From an uncultured Spirochaetia bacterium (GTDB lineage: Bacteria; Spirochaetota; Spirochaetia; SZUA-6; Bin103), in the NCBI GenBank assembly GCA_958296075.1, contig CATQHW010000002.1:1116001-1180000 (forward strand): 64,000 nt of DNA, read 5' to 3'. This document shows positions 50,372 through 58,651 of this stretch, piece after piece. The position numbers and the translations under genes were made by a program. How positions within the stretch are numbered: position 1 is the first letter of the stretch; each line of letters starts with the position of its first letter. The notes under the pieces are model-generated. The model had not been told where the DNA came from. It searched no databases and saw nothing but the letters and a program-made list of their open reading frames with translations.

Positions 50372-51643
50372 ATGGGCGTAGACGTAGCGGGCGACCTGCT
50401 CGCGATCGACGGCGGCGCGCCACTGGTCACCGGCCTTCCCGAGCGCGGCCTGATCGGGGCCGAGGAGCGCGCTGCCGTGCTCGGCGTACTCGATCGCGCC
50501 ATCGCCGCCGGCGGCGCGATCGAGTACGGCGGCCCGGAGGAGGAGGCGTATTGCGCCGAGTTCGCCGCTACGCTCGGCGGCGGGTACGCCGACGCGGTCA
50601 ACTCCGGCACTGCGGCCCTGTACGTCGCGCTGCGGGCGCTCGGCGTGGAGCCGTTCACGGAGGTGGTGGTGCCGGCGATCACCGATCCGGGCGGCATCAT
50701 GCCGGTGCCGCTGCTCGGCTGCATCCCGGTGGTGGCCGACACCGCCCCCGGCTCCTTCAACTGCGGCGCCGAGCAGGTCGAGGCGGTGATGGGGCCGCTG
50801 ACCGGCGCCGTGGTCGTCGCCCACATCGCCGGCGAGCCGGCGCCGATCGAATCGATCGCCCGCCTTGCCGAGCGCCGCGGCGTGCCGTTGATCGAGGACT
50901 GCGCGCAGGCGCACGGCGCCCGCATCGGCGGTGCGCCGGCCGGGAGCTCCGGCACTGTCTCCTGCTTCTCCACGATGTGGGGCAAGCACCATTCGACCGG
51001 CGGACAGGGCGGCGTGGTGTTCACCCGCGACCCGGACCGGTATCGCGCGATCCGCGGCGCCGCCGACCGCGGCAAGCCGTTCGGGGACACGCAGCCGGCC
51101 GGCCGCAACTATCTGGCTTCGCTCAACTTCAACCAGGACGAGCTGAGCGCCGCGATCGGCCGCGCGCAGTTGGCCAAGCTGCCGGCGGCAGTCGAGCGTC
51201 GCCGCGCCTTCGTGCGCGCGCTGGCGGCGCGGTTGGCGGGCGTGCCGTCGGTGCAGGTCCCGGAGACGCTCGACGGCGCGGAGCCGTCCTGGTGGTTCCT
51301 GCGGCTGCGCTACCGCGCCGCCGGCGGCTGGGACAAGGAGCGGTTCTGCGCCGCGGTGGCGGCCGAGGGAGTGCCGGTCAACCCGACCTACGCGGCGCTG
51401 CCGGCCACCTACACGTGGTTCCGCGAGCGCCGCGTGTTCGGCGCGCGCGGAGGCTTCCCCTGGACGGCGGCCGAGTACCGCGGCGACCCGGACCGCGCCT
51501 TCCCCTGTCCGAACGCGCACGCGGCGGTCGCCGAGCACCTGGTGCTGCCGGTGCGCGAGTCGTGGGGCGAAGCGGAGGCGGAACGGATCGCGGCGGCGTT
51601 CGCCCGCGTGGACGGCGCCGCCCGGCGGGCGGCAGGCGCGTAG
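50372..51643 (+). CDS. DegT/DnrJ/EryC1/StrS-family aminotransferase
   Basis: A PLP-dependent sugar aminotransferase of 423 residues. AVNSGTAALYVALRALG is the substrate/PLP region, LIEDCAQAHGARIGG holds the PLP Asp, and CFSTMWGKHHSTGGQGG contains the probable Schiff-base Lys. The C-terminal NPTYAALPATYTWF and HLVLPVRESWG are in family positions. Members usually amino-modify nucleotide sugars for surface glycans; in environmental bacteria they can act on cyclitols. Convergent with an oxidoreductase gene. Confidence 0.88.
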   Translation: MGVDVAGDLLAIDGGAPLVTGLPERGLIGAEERAAVLGVLDRAIAAGGAIEYGGPEEEAYCAEFAATLGGGYADAVNSGTAALYVALRALGVEPFTEVVVPAITDPGGIMPVPLLGCIPVVADTAPGSFNCGAEQVEAVMGPLTGAVVVAHIAGEPAPIESIARLAERRGVPLIEDCAQAHGARIGGAPAGSSGTVSCFSTMWGKHHSTGGQGGVVFTRDPDRYRAIRGAADRGKPFGDTQPAGRNYLASLNFNQDELSAAIGRAQLAKLPAAVERRRAFVRALAARLAGVPSVQVPETLDGAEPSWWFLRLRYRAAGGWDKERFCAAVAAEGVPVNPTYAALPATYTWFRERRVFGARGGFPWTAAEYRGDPDRAFPCPNAHAAVAEHLVLPVRESWGEAEAERIAAAFARVDGAARRAAGA

Positions 51644-51668
51644 CGGGCCGGCGACCGCCCAGGCCGCT

Positions 51669-52754
51669 TCAGTCGAGCGCCGACTGCCGGCGGCACTCCT
51701 CGATGACGCGTATCTGCCGCAGCGCCTGCTCGGCGGTGACCGGCAGCGGTCCGCCGCCGCGGATCGCGTCGAACAGCTCCCGGTAGTAGCGGGCTTCGCC
51801 TTCGGCCTCCGGGGCGCCGGCGGCCTTCGCCTCGTCGAGCGTCCAGCGGCGCTCCACCCACTCGATCTTCTCGCGGTTGTAGCTCCGGTCCTCGGTCGGC
51901 TCGGTGGAAAGGCGGCGCTCGGGGCGGCTTCCCGGCCGCACGAAGCGCCACCGGAGCTCGCCGTTTCCGCCGGTCAGCCCGCCTTCCGAGCCCATGACGT
52001 GGAGCATCGGCTGCTCGTAGGCGCACGTGGAGGTGATCTCGATGTCGACGGTCGGCGCTCCGGCCGCCGACGGAGCGCCGGGGTCGGGGGTGAGGACGAT
52101 CTTCACGTGATCCTCCGCATCGCCCAGGGTCTGCACCCGGTCGCTTACGTAGAGCACGCGCGGCTCGCCGTCGCCGTACAGCGCCAGGCCGGCGTCGATC
52201 AGGTGGGCACCGGTGTTGTTGAGCGATCCGCCGCCGAAGCGCCGCAGGGTCTGCCAGTCCCAGCGCCGGCCGAAACCGTGGTTCGTGAGCCGCGCCTGCA
52301 CGATGCGGCCGATCGCGCCGGAGCCGATCACGGCCAGGGCCTTCTGCAGATCGGGCCGGAAGCGCCAGTTCTGGAAGACGGAGAGCCGCCGGCCGGCCGC
52401 CTCGCCGGCCGCGGCCATGCGCTCGGCGTCCGCCAGCGAGGTCGCCATCGGCTTTTCACCCACCACGTGGCGGCCGGCCTGCAGGGCGGCGATCGCGTAC
52501 GGCGCGTGCAGGTGGCTCGGCACCGCGATCACCACCAGCTCGACCGCGACGTCGGCGAGCAGGTCGTCGAACTCGGCGTAGGAGCGGCAGCCGAAGCGCC
52601 GCTCGGCCTCGGCGCGCCGTTCGGGCAGGCGATCCTGGACGGCGACCACGGTGAACCGTTCCGGCTGCTCCGCCAGCAACCGGGCGTGGATCGACCAGCC
52701 GCTGCGGCCCAGGCCGGCGATGGCGGTGCGCACGGGGGGCGTCGGGGTGCTCAT
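51669..52754 (-). CDS. Gfo/Idh/MocA-family oxidoreductase
   Basis: A 361-residue NAD(P)-dependent oxidoreductase. The Rossmann start is RTAIAGLGRSGWSIHARLL, the family motif is GRHVVGEKPMATSLADAE (about 93-110, catalytic Lys), and GGGSLNNTGAHLIDAGLALY is the substrate helix with His. It differs from the other family member at 24666 (no Cys-rich insertion). ATG 52754 is nine bases after a TATGAT box. It is divergent from the LplB permease gene and may process an imported sugar. Confidence 0.9.
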   Translation of the reverse strand: MSTPTPPVRTAIAGLGRSGWSIHARLLAEQPERFTVVAVQDRLPERRAEAERRFGCRSYAEFDDLLADVAVELVVIAVPSHLHAPYAIAALQAGRHVVGEKPMATSLADAERMAAAGEAAGRRLSVFQNWRFRPDLQKALAVIGSGAIGRIVQARLTNHGFGRRWDWQTLRRFGGGSLNNTGAHLIDAGLALYGDGEPRVLYVSDRVQTLGDAEDHVKIVLTPDPGAPSAAGAPTVDIEITSTCAYEQPMLHVMGSEGGLTGGNGELRWRFVRPGSRPERRLSTEPTEDRSYNREKIEWVERRWTLDEAKAAGAPEAEGEARYYRELFDAIRGGGPLPVTAEQALRQIRVIEECRRQSALD

Positions 52755-52763
52755 GGGGGACGG

Positions 52764-52769
52764 ATCATA
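52764..52769 (-). promoter_or_regulatory. Putative -10 box (TATGAT) of the Gfo/Idh gene at 52754
   Basis: TATGAT (five of six) ends nine bases before the ATG, which has no Shine-Dalgarno. It lies in the 87-bp divergent space with the permease gene. Confidence 0.45.
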
Positions 52770-52841
52770 GCGCACCGCGCCGGCCGGCGTGCGGCCGGGT
52801 TGACCCGGCAGGAGCGCGAACGTAGGGTCTGCGGGCACTTC

Positions 52842-53798
52842 GTGGCAGAGATACAGGTCCGCGCGCCGCGCGCCGCCCGCGCGCTGCCGGAGCTGGTCCT
52901 GACGGCGCTGCGGCGCTACTGGTTCGTCTACCTGCTGATGCTGCCCGGCCTGGCCTGGATCGCGGTGTTCCAGTACGGGCCGATGTACGGCCTGCTGGTC
53001 GCCTTCAAGGACTTCAATATCATCAAGGGCATCGCGCGCAGCCCGTGGGTGGGGCTGGCCAATTTCGAGGTGCTCTTTCAGTCGGCGCCGTTCTACCGGG
53101 CGCTGCGCAACACGCTCATCATCAACCTCTACAATCTGGCGTTCGGCTTTACCTTCACGGTGCTTCTGGCGTTGATGCTCAACGAGGTGCGGGTGAGCTG
53201 GTACCGGCGCACGGTCCAGACCATGGTGTACCTGCCGCACTTCGTCTCCTGGGTGGTGGTCGGCGCGCTGGTGTCGATCATCCTCTATCCGGAGCCGGAC
53301 AGCCCGTTCAACCAGCTCGTCAGCCTGTTCGGGGGGCAGCCGCGCCACTGGCTGACCGCGCCGCAGTACTTCCGCGGCATCGTGGTGGTCGTCAACACGA
53401 TCAAGGAGGCCGGCTTCGCCACCATCATCTACCTGGCGGCGCTCTCCTCGGTAAACCCCGACCTGGTGGAGAGCGCCCACTGCGACGGCGCCCATCGCGG
53501 CCACCTGATGCGCCACATCTATCTGCCGCGCATCGCCCCGACGATCGCGGTGCTCTTCATGCTGCAGCTCGCCGGCCTGTTCGGCTCCAACTTCGACCTG
53601 ATGTACAACCTCTACAACCCGGCCGTATACGACACCGGGGACGTGCTCTCCACCTACCTGTACCGGACCGGGTTGTTGAACAGCAAGTTCGAGCAGGCGA
53701 CCGCCCTGGGGCTGGTCTTCAACCTGCTCGGCCTGGTCCTGGTGCTGACCGCCAACCGCTGGGTCCGGCGCCTGAACGTGATGGGCATCTTCGAATGA
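52842..53798 (+). CDS. LplB-type ABC sugar permease
   Basis: A membrane permease of about 318 residues with six helices. WFVYLLMLPGLAWIAVFQYGPMYG near the N-terminus is the LplB hallmark. The ATPase-coupling loop is ESAHCDGAHRGHLMRHIYLPRI (close to the usual E-A-A-x-x-D-G-A). The C-terminus has TYLYRTGLLNSKFEQATALG. This family imports oligosaccharides or aldobiouronates. The GTG at 52842 gives a compact N-tail; a TTG at 52800 is in frame. It overlaps the next permease gene (ATGA). No ATPase gene is nearby, as usual for this family, which shares one. Confidence 0.9.
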   Translation: MAEIQVRAPRAARALPELVLTALRRYWFVYLLMLPGLAWIAVFQYGPMYGLLVAFKDFNIIKGIARSPWVGLANFEVLFQSAPFYRALRNTLIINLYNLAFGFTFTVLLALMLNEVRVSWYRRTVQTMVYLPHFVSWVVVGALVSIILYPEPDSPFNQLVSLFGGQPRHWLTAPQYFRGIVVVVNTIKEAGFATIIYLAALSSVNPDLVESAHCDGAHRGHLMRHIYLPRIAPTIAVLFMLQLAGLFGSNFDLMYNLYNPAVYDTGDVLSTYLYRTGLLNSKFEQATALGLVFNLLGLVLVLTANRWVRRLNVMGIFE

Positions 53799-54709
53799 CC
53801 GGCGGAAGGACGCTGCGCGCCCGTCTGGGCTTCAACCTGTTCGACGTCTTCGCCGTGACGTTCGTCGGGCTGTTCGCGGTGATCGCGGTCTACCCGATGT
53901 GGTACGTCCTGGTGGTCTCGCTCATGCCGTACGGCGAGTTCATCCGCACCGACTTCGTGCTGCTGCCGTCGCTCACGCCGGACCTCACCTATTACGAACG
54001 CATGCTGATCGGCGCGCCGCACATCTTCCTGCGCGCCATGGGCGTCTCGGTCGTCAAGACCACCATCGGCGCCGGCGCCGGCGTGGTGGTGACCGGCATG
54101 CTCGCCTACGCCGTGACCAAGCGGCAGGTGCCCGGCACGCGGCTGATCAACGTCCTGATCGTGCTCACCATCTTCTTCTCCGGCGGCCTGATCCCGCTCT
54201 ATCTGCTGGTCGTGAACCTCGGAATGCTCGGATCGCCGGTCGCCATGATCCTGGCTTCGGGATTCGTCAACACCAGCTATTTCATCATCATGCGCAACTT
54301 CTTCTCCTATACCGTGCCCAAGGAGCTGGAGGACGCCTGTCTGATGGACGGGGCGAGCGAGGCGGTGACGTTCTTCCGCGTGATCATGCCGATATCGAAG
54401 CCGATGCTGGCGGCGATCCTGTTGTTCCTGGCGGTCTACCACTGGAACGACTACGCCAGTTGGCTGTACTTCGTGCGCGACACCACGATCCAGCCGTTCG
54501 TGATGCTGTTGCGCCACGTGTTGGAGCGCCCGACCGTGTTCCGGTTGTCGCAGGCCGCCCAGCGGCTCGTCCAGCAGGAGGGATTGATCCCGCCGCGGCA
54601 ACTCGTGATGGCGACGATCGTGCTCACGTTCCTGCCGATAATGGCGCTCTATCCGTTCCTGCAGCGCCACTTCGCCAAGGGCATCCTGATCGGCGCCGTC
54701 AAGGAATAG
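53795..54709 (+). CDS. LplC/YtcP-type ABC sugar permease
   Basis: The partner permease, 304 residues and six helices. VYPMWYVLVVSLMPYGEF and KTTIGAGAGVVVTGMLAYAVTK lead to the coupling loop KELEDACLMDGASEAVTFFRVIMP. The C-terminus PFLQRHFAKGILIGAVKE is diagnostic for this subgroup. Its ATG overlaps the upstream stop. The two hydrolase genes after it are on the opposite strand, and the probable binding protein is 3.9 kb further on. Confidence 0.93.
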   Translation: MTGGRTLRARLGFNLFDVFAVTFVGLFAVIAVYPMWYVLVVSLMPYGEFIRTDFVLLPSLTPDLTYYERMLIGAPHIFLRAMGVSVVKTTIGAGAGVVVTGMLAYAVTKRQVPGTRLINVLIVLTIFFSGGLIPLYLLVVNLGMLGSPVAMILASGFVNTSYFIIMRNFFSYTVPKELEDACLMDGASEAVTFFRVIMPISKPMLAAILLFLAVYHWNDYASWLYFVRDTTIQPFVMLLRHVLERPTVFRLSQAAQRLVQQEGLIPPRQLVMATIVLTFLPIMALYPFLQRHFAKGILIGAVKE

Positions 54710-54720
54710 ACGGCAAGGGA

Positions 54721-56334
54721 TCAGGCCGGGACGATCGTCACGTCTACCTCGTCGATGACGATCGGCTCGCTGTCAGCCGCGCGCAACGCGGCCATGCCGG
54801 AGAACAGCAGCGTGACCGTAAGCTCGTTGTCGCCCGAAGCCACCAGGTCGGGGGTCAGATCGATGACGCAGGTGGTGTGCGGGGGCAGTGCGCGGCCCCC
54901 GTTCGCGGGCCGGCCTTCGCGGTGGTAGACGCGGCGGAGCCGCGCGCCGGGAACGGCGGCGCCGTTGAGATGGACGGCGATCCGGTCGGCCGGCCCCAGG
55001 CCGACGGCGCGGGCGAACAGCGTGGCGCAGGCGGTCCGCTCGACCTCCTCGAATAACCGGAACCGGTAGCTCGCCGACGGCGTGCCCGGCGCGCGCGGCA
55101 GCACCAGCTTGCGGTCCCGCATCGTCCCGCACACGTTGGTGCCGGACGGGCTGATGCCGCGGTACCCGCCCCACAGGGAGCGGTAGGTGTAGTGGCGGAC
55201 GCCGCCGGCGACCCGCTGCAGGTCGCGCGCCTCGCGCAGATGGCGGAACGCCATCGGATAACCGGTCTCCGCGCCGCGCCGCCCGGAACGGAAACCGCCC
55301 CAGTGCTTCTGGAAGTTGTAGACCGACATGCCGTCGGCGCCCTGGCGGCGCAGGGCGTGGGCCAGGGCCCGGTAGTTGTCGGGCGTCGCCGGTGGGCCGA
55401 AGCTCTCGTGCGAGGAGCAGTAGGGCTGGACGCCGGGGTAGAGCCGGCACGGCGTCCCGGCGGTGCGGGAGGCGAACTCCTCGTACGCGGCGTTGAAGTC
55501 CGTGAACGCCGAGTCCATGGGCGACACGAAGTCGACCAGCCCGGCGCCGATCCAGGCCGGCACGTCCAGCCCCACGGTATGGCAGTCTTCCAGGGTCTGC
55601 GGCACCAGCGCGCCGAGCTCCAACCGCCGCCCGCGCGCCCGGCCGCGCTCGTCGAGCAGGGCGCGCAGCCGCTCGATCAGGCCGGTCATCAGCGGCTGCC
55701 GCTCGCGCGCGAGGCTCCGGTCGCCGTTCGGGGCGGGGAAGTAGAGTCCGTCGCGGAAGGTGAGATGAACGCCGTCGACGTCGAACCGCGACACCACCTC
55801 GGCGACGACTTCGAACAGGTAGTCGCGCACCTCGGCGACGGAGTAGTCCATCCGGTTGCCCGGCAGGAAGGCGCCGCCGGGCGGCACGTCGGTGAGCTTC
55901 CACTGCGGGTTGGCGTGCAGGAACATGCCGCCCTGATCGGGGGCGCCGTGGTTGTCGTTGACCCGGAAGCCGGCCAGGAAGCGCATGCCGCGCGTCCGGG
56001 AGCGCTCCAGCATCACCTGCAGCGGCATGACGCCATCGTCCATCATCGGCAGGAACCGCCGGTGCTGCGGGCGCGCGTCGTACTCGAAGCGCTCGGAGCG
56101 GAAGTACATGATCCAGCCGGCGTTGTAGACCTCCTGCACGAACGCGTCGGCATCGCTGGCGGCGACGTGGTCGATGAAGGCGGCGAGTTCCTCCGGCGCG
56201 GCGGGATGCGAGGTGATCAGGGGCCGCGCGTCGCCCGGATCGAAGTCGTAGTTGGTCACGTTGGACGGATCGCTGACGTAGATCAGCTCCCAGTCCCGCG
56301 GTGGTCTGCGGTCGGGAGGCGTCGAGGTGGGCAT
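54721..56334 (-). CDS. Glycoside hydrolase-like TIM-barrel protein with C-terminal beta domain
   Basis: A 537-residue cytoplasmic protein. The first 370 residues look like a GH10-like/GHL-type barrel: VYNAGWIMYFRSERFEYD, FRVNDNHGAPDQGGMF, VVSRFDVDGVHLTFRDG and VDFVSPMDSAFTDFNAAY. MSVYNFQKHWGG lies late in the barrel. The C-terminal 120 residues (DRIAVHLNGAAVPGARL onward) form a beta-rich, possibly carbohydrate-binding domain. It lies nine bases after the sialidase-like gene in the same operon. Catalytic residues cannot be fixed without a reference alignment. Confidence 0.72.
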   Translation of the reverse strand: MPTSTPPDRRPPRDWELIYVSDPSNVTNYDFDPGDARPLITSHPAAPEELAAFIDHVAASDADAFVQEVYNAGWIMYFRSERFEYDARPQHRRFLPMMDDGVMPLQVMLERSRTRGMRFLAGFRVNDNHGAPDQGGMFLHANPQWKLTDVPPGGAFLPGNRMDYSVAEVRDYLFEVVAEVVSRFDVDGVHLTFRDGLYFPAPNGDRSLARERQPLMTGLIERLRALLDERGRARGRRLELGALVPQTLEDCHTVGLDVPAWIGAGLVDFVSPMDSAFTDFNAAYEEFASRTAGTPCRLYPGVQPYCSSHESFGPPATPDNYRALAHALRRQGADGMSVYNFQKHWGGFRSGRRGAETGYPMAFRHLREARDLQRVAGGVRHYTYRSLWGGYRGISPSGTNVCGTMRDRKLVLPRAPGTPSASYRFRLFEEVERTACATLFARAVGLGPADRIAVHLNGAAVPGARLRRVYHREGRPANGGRALPPHTTCVIDLTPDLVASGDNELTVTLLFSGMAALRAADSEPIVIDEVDVTIVPA

Positions 56335-56343
56335 CCTCGGGCC

Positions 56344-58560
56344 TCAGGCCTCGGGCGACCAGGCGGTGGCGTGGATGCCGTCGTCGCGGGCTCCCGCCCA
56401 CAGGGTCAGCACGCGGCCGTCGCGGAGCGTCACCGAGCTGGTGCGGGCGTCCGTGGGGTGGTAGGAGAGGATGTAGTGCCCGGCGCCCCAGGTGCGCCCG
56501 CCGTCGGGGCTGACCAGGGCGCGCGGGCCGCCCACCGCGTCCTTGTGGTCGTAGGTGAGCGCGACACGGCCGTCCGGCAGGCGCACGGCGTCCGCGGAGA
56601 CCATGTGCAGGCGGGTGACCAGAAACGGAGTGGTCCAGTCGTAGCCGCCGTCGGTGGAGAACATGATCGCCTCGTTCTTGAAGCGGCCCGGTCCGGCCCG
56701 GTTGCGGGACGGCGCAGGCCACGTCGGGCGGCCGCCGCCCTGCCCGGCGGGCGCGTCGAACAGGTCCACGGTCAGGTATTCGCGCTGGTAGCGCGTCGCG
56801 CAGAGCAGCTCGCCCGATGGCAGCTCCAGGAGGTTCGATTCGCAGGTGCCGGGCGGCAGCACGGTCCAGTCGCCCCAGCTCCTGCCGTCGTCGTGCGAGC
56901 GCAGCAGGACGTCGCCTTCGAATCCGGCCTGCCGCGCCGGATCGTTCCAGGCGTTGCTGCAACAGGCGATCACGGCGCCGCCGGCGAGCTGCACGATGCG
57001 GCTGCCGTCGCCTAGGCCGCAGTAGCGCGTCGGCCGCGGCGCCAGCTCGCCGCTCGTCCAGGTCCGTCCGCCGTCGTCGCTGCGCGCCACGCGCGGCTCG
57101 TGCGTGCCGTGCGTCCCGCGCGCCGGGTCCGCCTCGTCGATCAGAACGGCGTAGGTGAGCAGGAAGGTGCCGGCGCCGGTGACGCCGAACCCGAATACCG
57201 ACGGCTGCCGGCCGGAGAGGGGGACTTCGACCACGAAGCTCCAGGTGCGGCCCTCGTCGGTGGAGCGGTGGATACGGCGGTCGCGGCTGGTGTAGACCAG
57301 ACTGCCGTCGGGGTGGCGGCAGACGACCACGCCCTTGGCGCCTGCTCCCGGAAAATAGCGCTGCTCGGCCGCCGCGCGGCGGTAGACCACCATCTCGAAG
57401 TTCTCGACGTAGTCGCCGCCTTCGTAGCGGTCGTCGGGGCGCATGCGCACCATGCCGTTGTCCAGGTAGCCGCGCGCGTCGACCCGCTCGGTCCACAGGT
57501 TGGGGTAGACCAGCGGCGGCCGGTCGAGGCCCTCGGGGGTCCAGCGGACCACGCCGATCGCCGGCCGGCGCCCCCACTCGTCCATCCCCGGACCGTAGAT
57601 GGTCGGCGCGTACGACCCGAGCGCCGCGCCGCGGTGGTAGGCGGAGACGATCGCGCCGTCGCCGGTCACCGCCGCGGCGGCGCTCGCGCCCGGCCCGGCC
57701 AATACCGGCCGCGCCTTCTCGCGGATGGCGTAGCGGCTGAGGCCGAGCACGTAGACGTCGTCTCCCCAGGCGACAGAGCCGCCGCCGGAAGCGGAGCCGA
57801 CCACGGCGCGGGCGCCGTAGGGGAAGTGCGGCATACCGTAGCTCAGCACCAGCCGGCCGTCGGGAAGCTCAGCCAACTCGGCGGCCAGCGGCGTGAACCC
57901 GTCCGGCACGTCCCAATCGGCCCCGCCGCCGCCGGTCGACTCGGCCAGCGCGACCGCGCCGGCTCCGTCTCCCACCGGCGCCACCAGCCGGCCGGAGCGG
58001 AGCTGCAGCGGATGCAGCGCCCCCCAGTCGGCCGGCAGCTCGGCCACCGCCTCCCACGTAGCGGCGTCCGCCGAGCGGAGGATCCGACCCGGCAGAGAGA
58101 GCAGGAGCGGCCCGCCGGCCAGCGGCACCAGGCGAGCGGACGGCGGCCCCGCCTGCCCGGCGCCGGCCAGCTCCATGCCGGCCAGTCCCATACCGGCCAG
58201 TCCGGCGTCGATCGCGGCGGTCGGCCGCCACGGCCCGGCCGGGTCATCGGCGCACAGGACCAGCACGGCGCCACGCCGCTCGATCGCCGCCGCCAGCGTC
58301 CCGTCCGCGCGCGCGGCCAGCGCCAGCACGGCGCCGCCGGCCGCCGCCGGCGCCGTCAGGTCGGGAAGCTGCGACCAACTCGCGCCGCCGTCGTCGCTGA
58401 TCGCCAGCGAGCCGCCGCGGCCGCACAGCACGAGCGTCGCTCCGCGCCGGCAGAGCTGCGGGTCGGTGTCGCCGTGCAGCACCTCCTGGCGCTCGGCGCG
58501 GGCGCGGTGGAAGCGAAGGATCTCTCGATCGGCGTGGTCGGGACCGATGGAAGCGGTCAT
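56344..58560 (-). CDS. Sialidase-like BNR/Asp-box protein
   Basis: A 738-residue beta-propeller protein. At least six Asp boxes (S-x-D-x-G-x-x-W) are seen: SDDGGASW, STDEGRTW, SDDGGRTW, SHDDGRSW, STDGGYDW and SPDGGRTW. This suggests a six-bladed sialidase fold, possibly two propellers given the length. There is no signal peptide, so the substrate would be imported by the neighbouring ABC system. A tandem 15-bp repeat adds LAGMGLAGME units near residue 120-135. True sialidase activity (Arg triad, Tyr, Glu) could not be verified. First gene of a two-gene operon. Confidence 0.78.
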   Translation of the reverse strand: MTASIGPDHADREILRFHRARAERQEVLHGDTDPQLCRRGATLVLCGRGGSLAISDDGGASWSQLPDLTAPAAAGGAVLALAARADGTLAAAIERRGAVLVLCADDPAGPWRPTAAIDAGLAGMGLAGMELAGAGQAGPPSARLVPLAGGPLLLSLPGRILRSADAATWEAVAELPADWGALHPLQLRSGRLVAPVGDGAGAVALAESTGGGGADWDVPDGFTPLAAELAELPDGRLVLSYGMPHFPYGARAVVGSASGGGSVAWGDDVYVLGLSRYAIREKARPVLAGPGASAAAAVTGDGAIVSAYHRGAALGSYAPTIYGPGMDEWGRRPAIGVVRWTPEGLDRPPLVYPNLWTERVDARGYLDNGMVRMRPDDRYEGGDYVENFEMVVYRRAAAEQRYFPGAGAKGVVVCRHPDGSLVYTSRDRRIHRSTDEGRTWSFVVEVPLSGRQPSVFGFGVTGAGTFLLTYAVLIDEADPARGTHGTHEPRVARSDDGGRTWTSGELAPRPTRYCGLGDGSRIVQLAGGAVIACCSNAWNDPARQAGFEGDVLLRSHDDGRSWGDWTVLPPGTCESNLLELPSGELLCATRYQREYLTVDLFDAPAGQGGGRPTWPAPSRNRAGPGRFKNEAIMFSTDGGYDWTTPFLVTRLHMVSADAVRLPDGRVALTYDHKDAVGGPRALVSPDGGRTWGAGHYILSYHPTDARTSSVTLRDGRVLTLWAGARDDGIHATAWSPEA
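58162..58206 (-). repeat. 15-bp in-frame tandem repeat, three copies, in the sialidase-like gene
   Basis: Three imperfect 15-bp units (plus-strand GCCGGCCAGCTCCAT type) encode G-L-A-G-M-like pentads. They lie in a loop between propeller blades and keep the frame. Confidence 0.8.
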
Positions 58561-58599
58561 CGCGGGATCACCATATAGGGAACTCTCAACTCCGGCCAC

Positions 58600-58628
58600 T
58601 GGACCGCGGTCACCCGCGGGGGTATGCT
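58600..58628 (+). promoter_or_regulatory. Putative sigma70 promoter of the solute-binding protein gene
   Basis: TGGACC and TATGCT are spaced by 17 bp. The -10 box ends 23 bases before ATG 58652, leaving room for the AGGA ribosome site at 58638-58641. Unlike most promoters here it gives a leader. Confidence 0.4.
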
Positions 58629-58651
58629 CAGCCCTCGGAGGATAACTCATC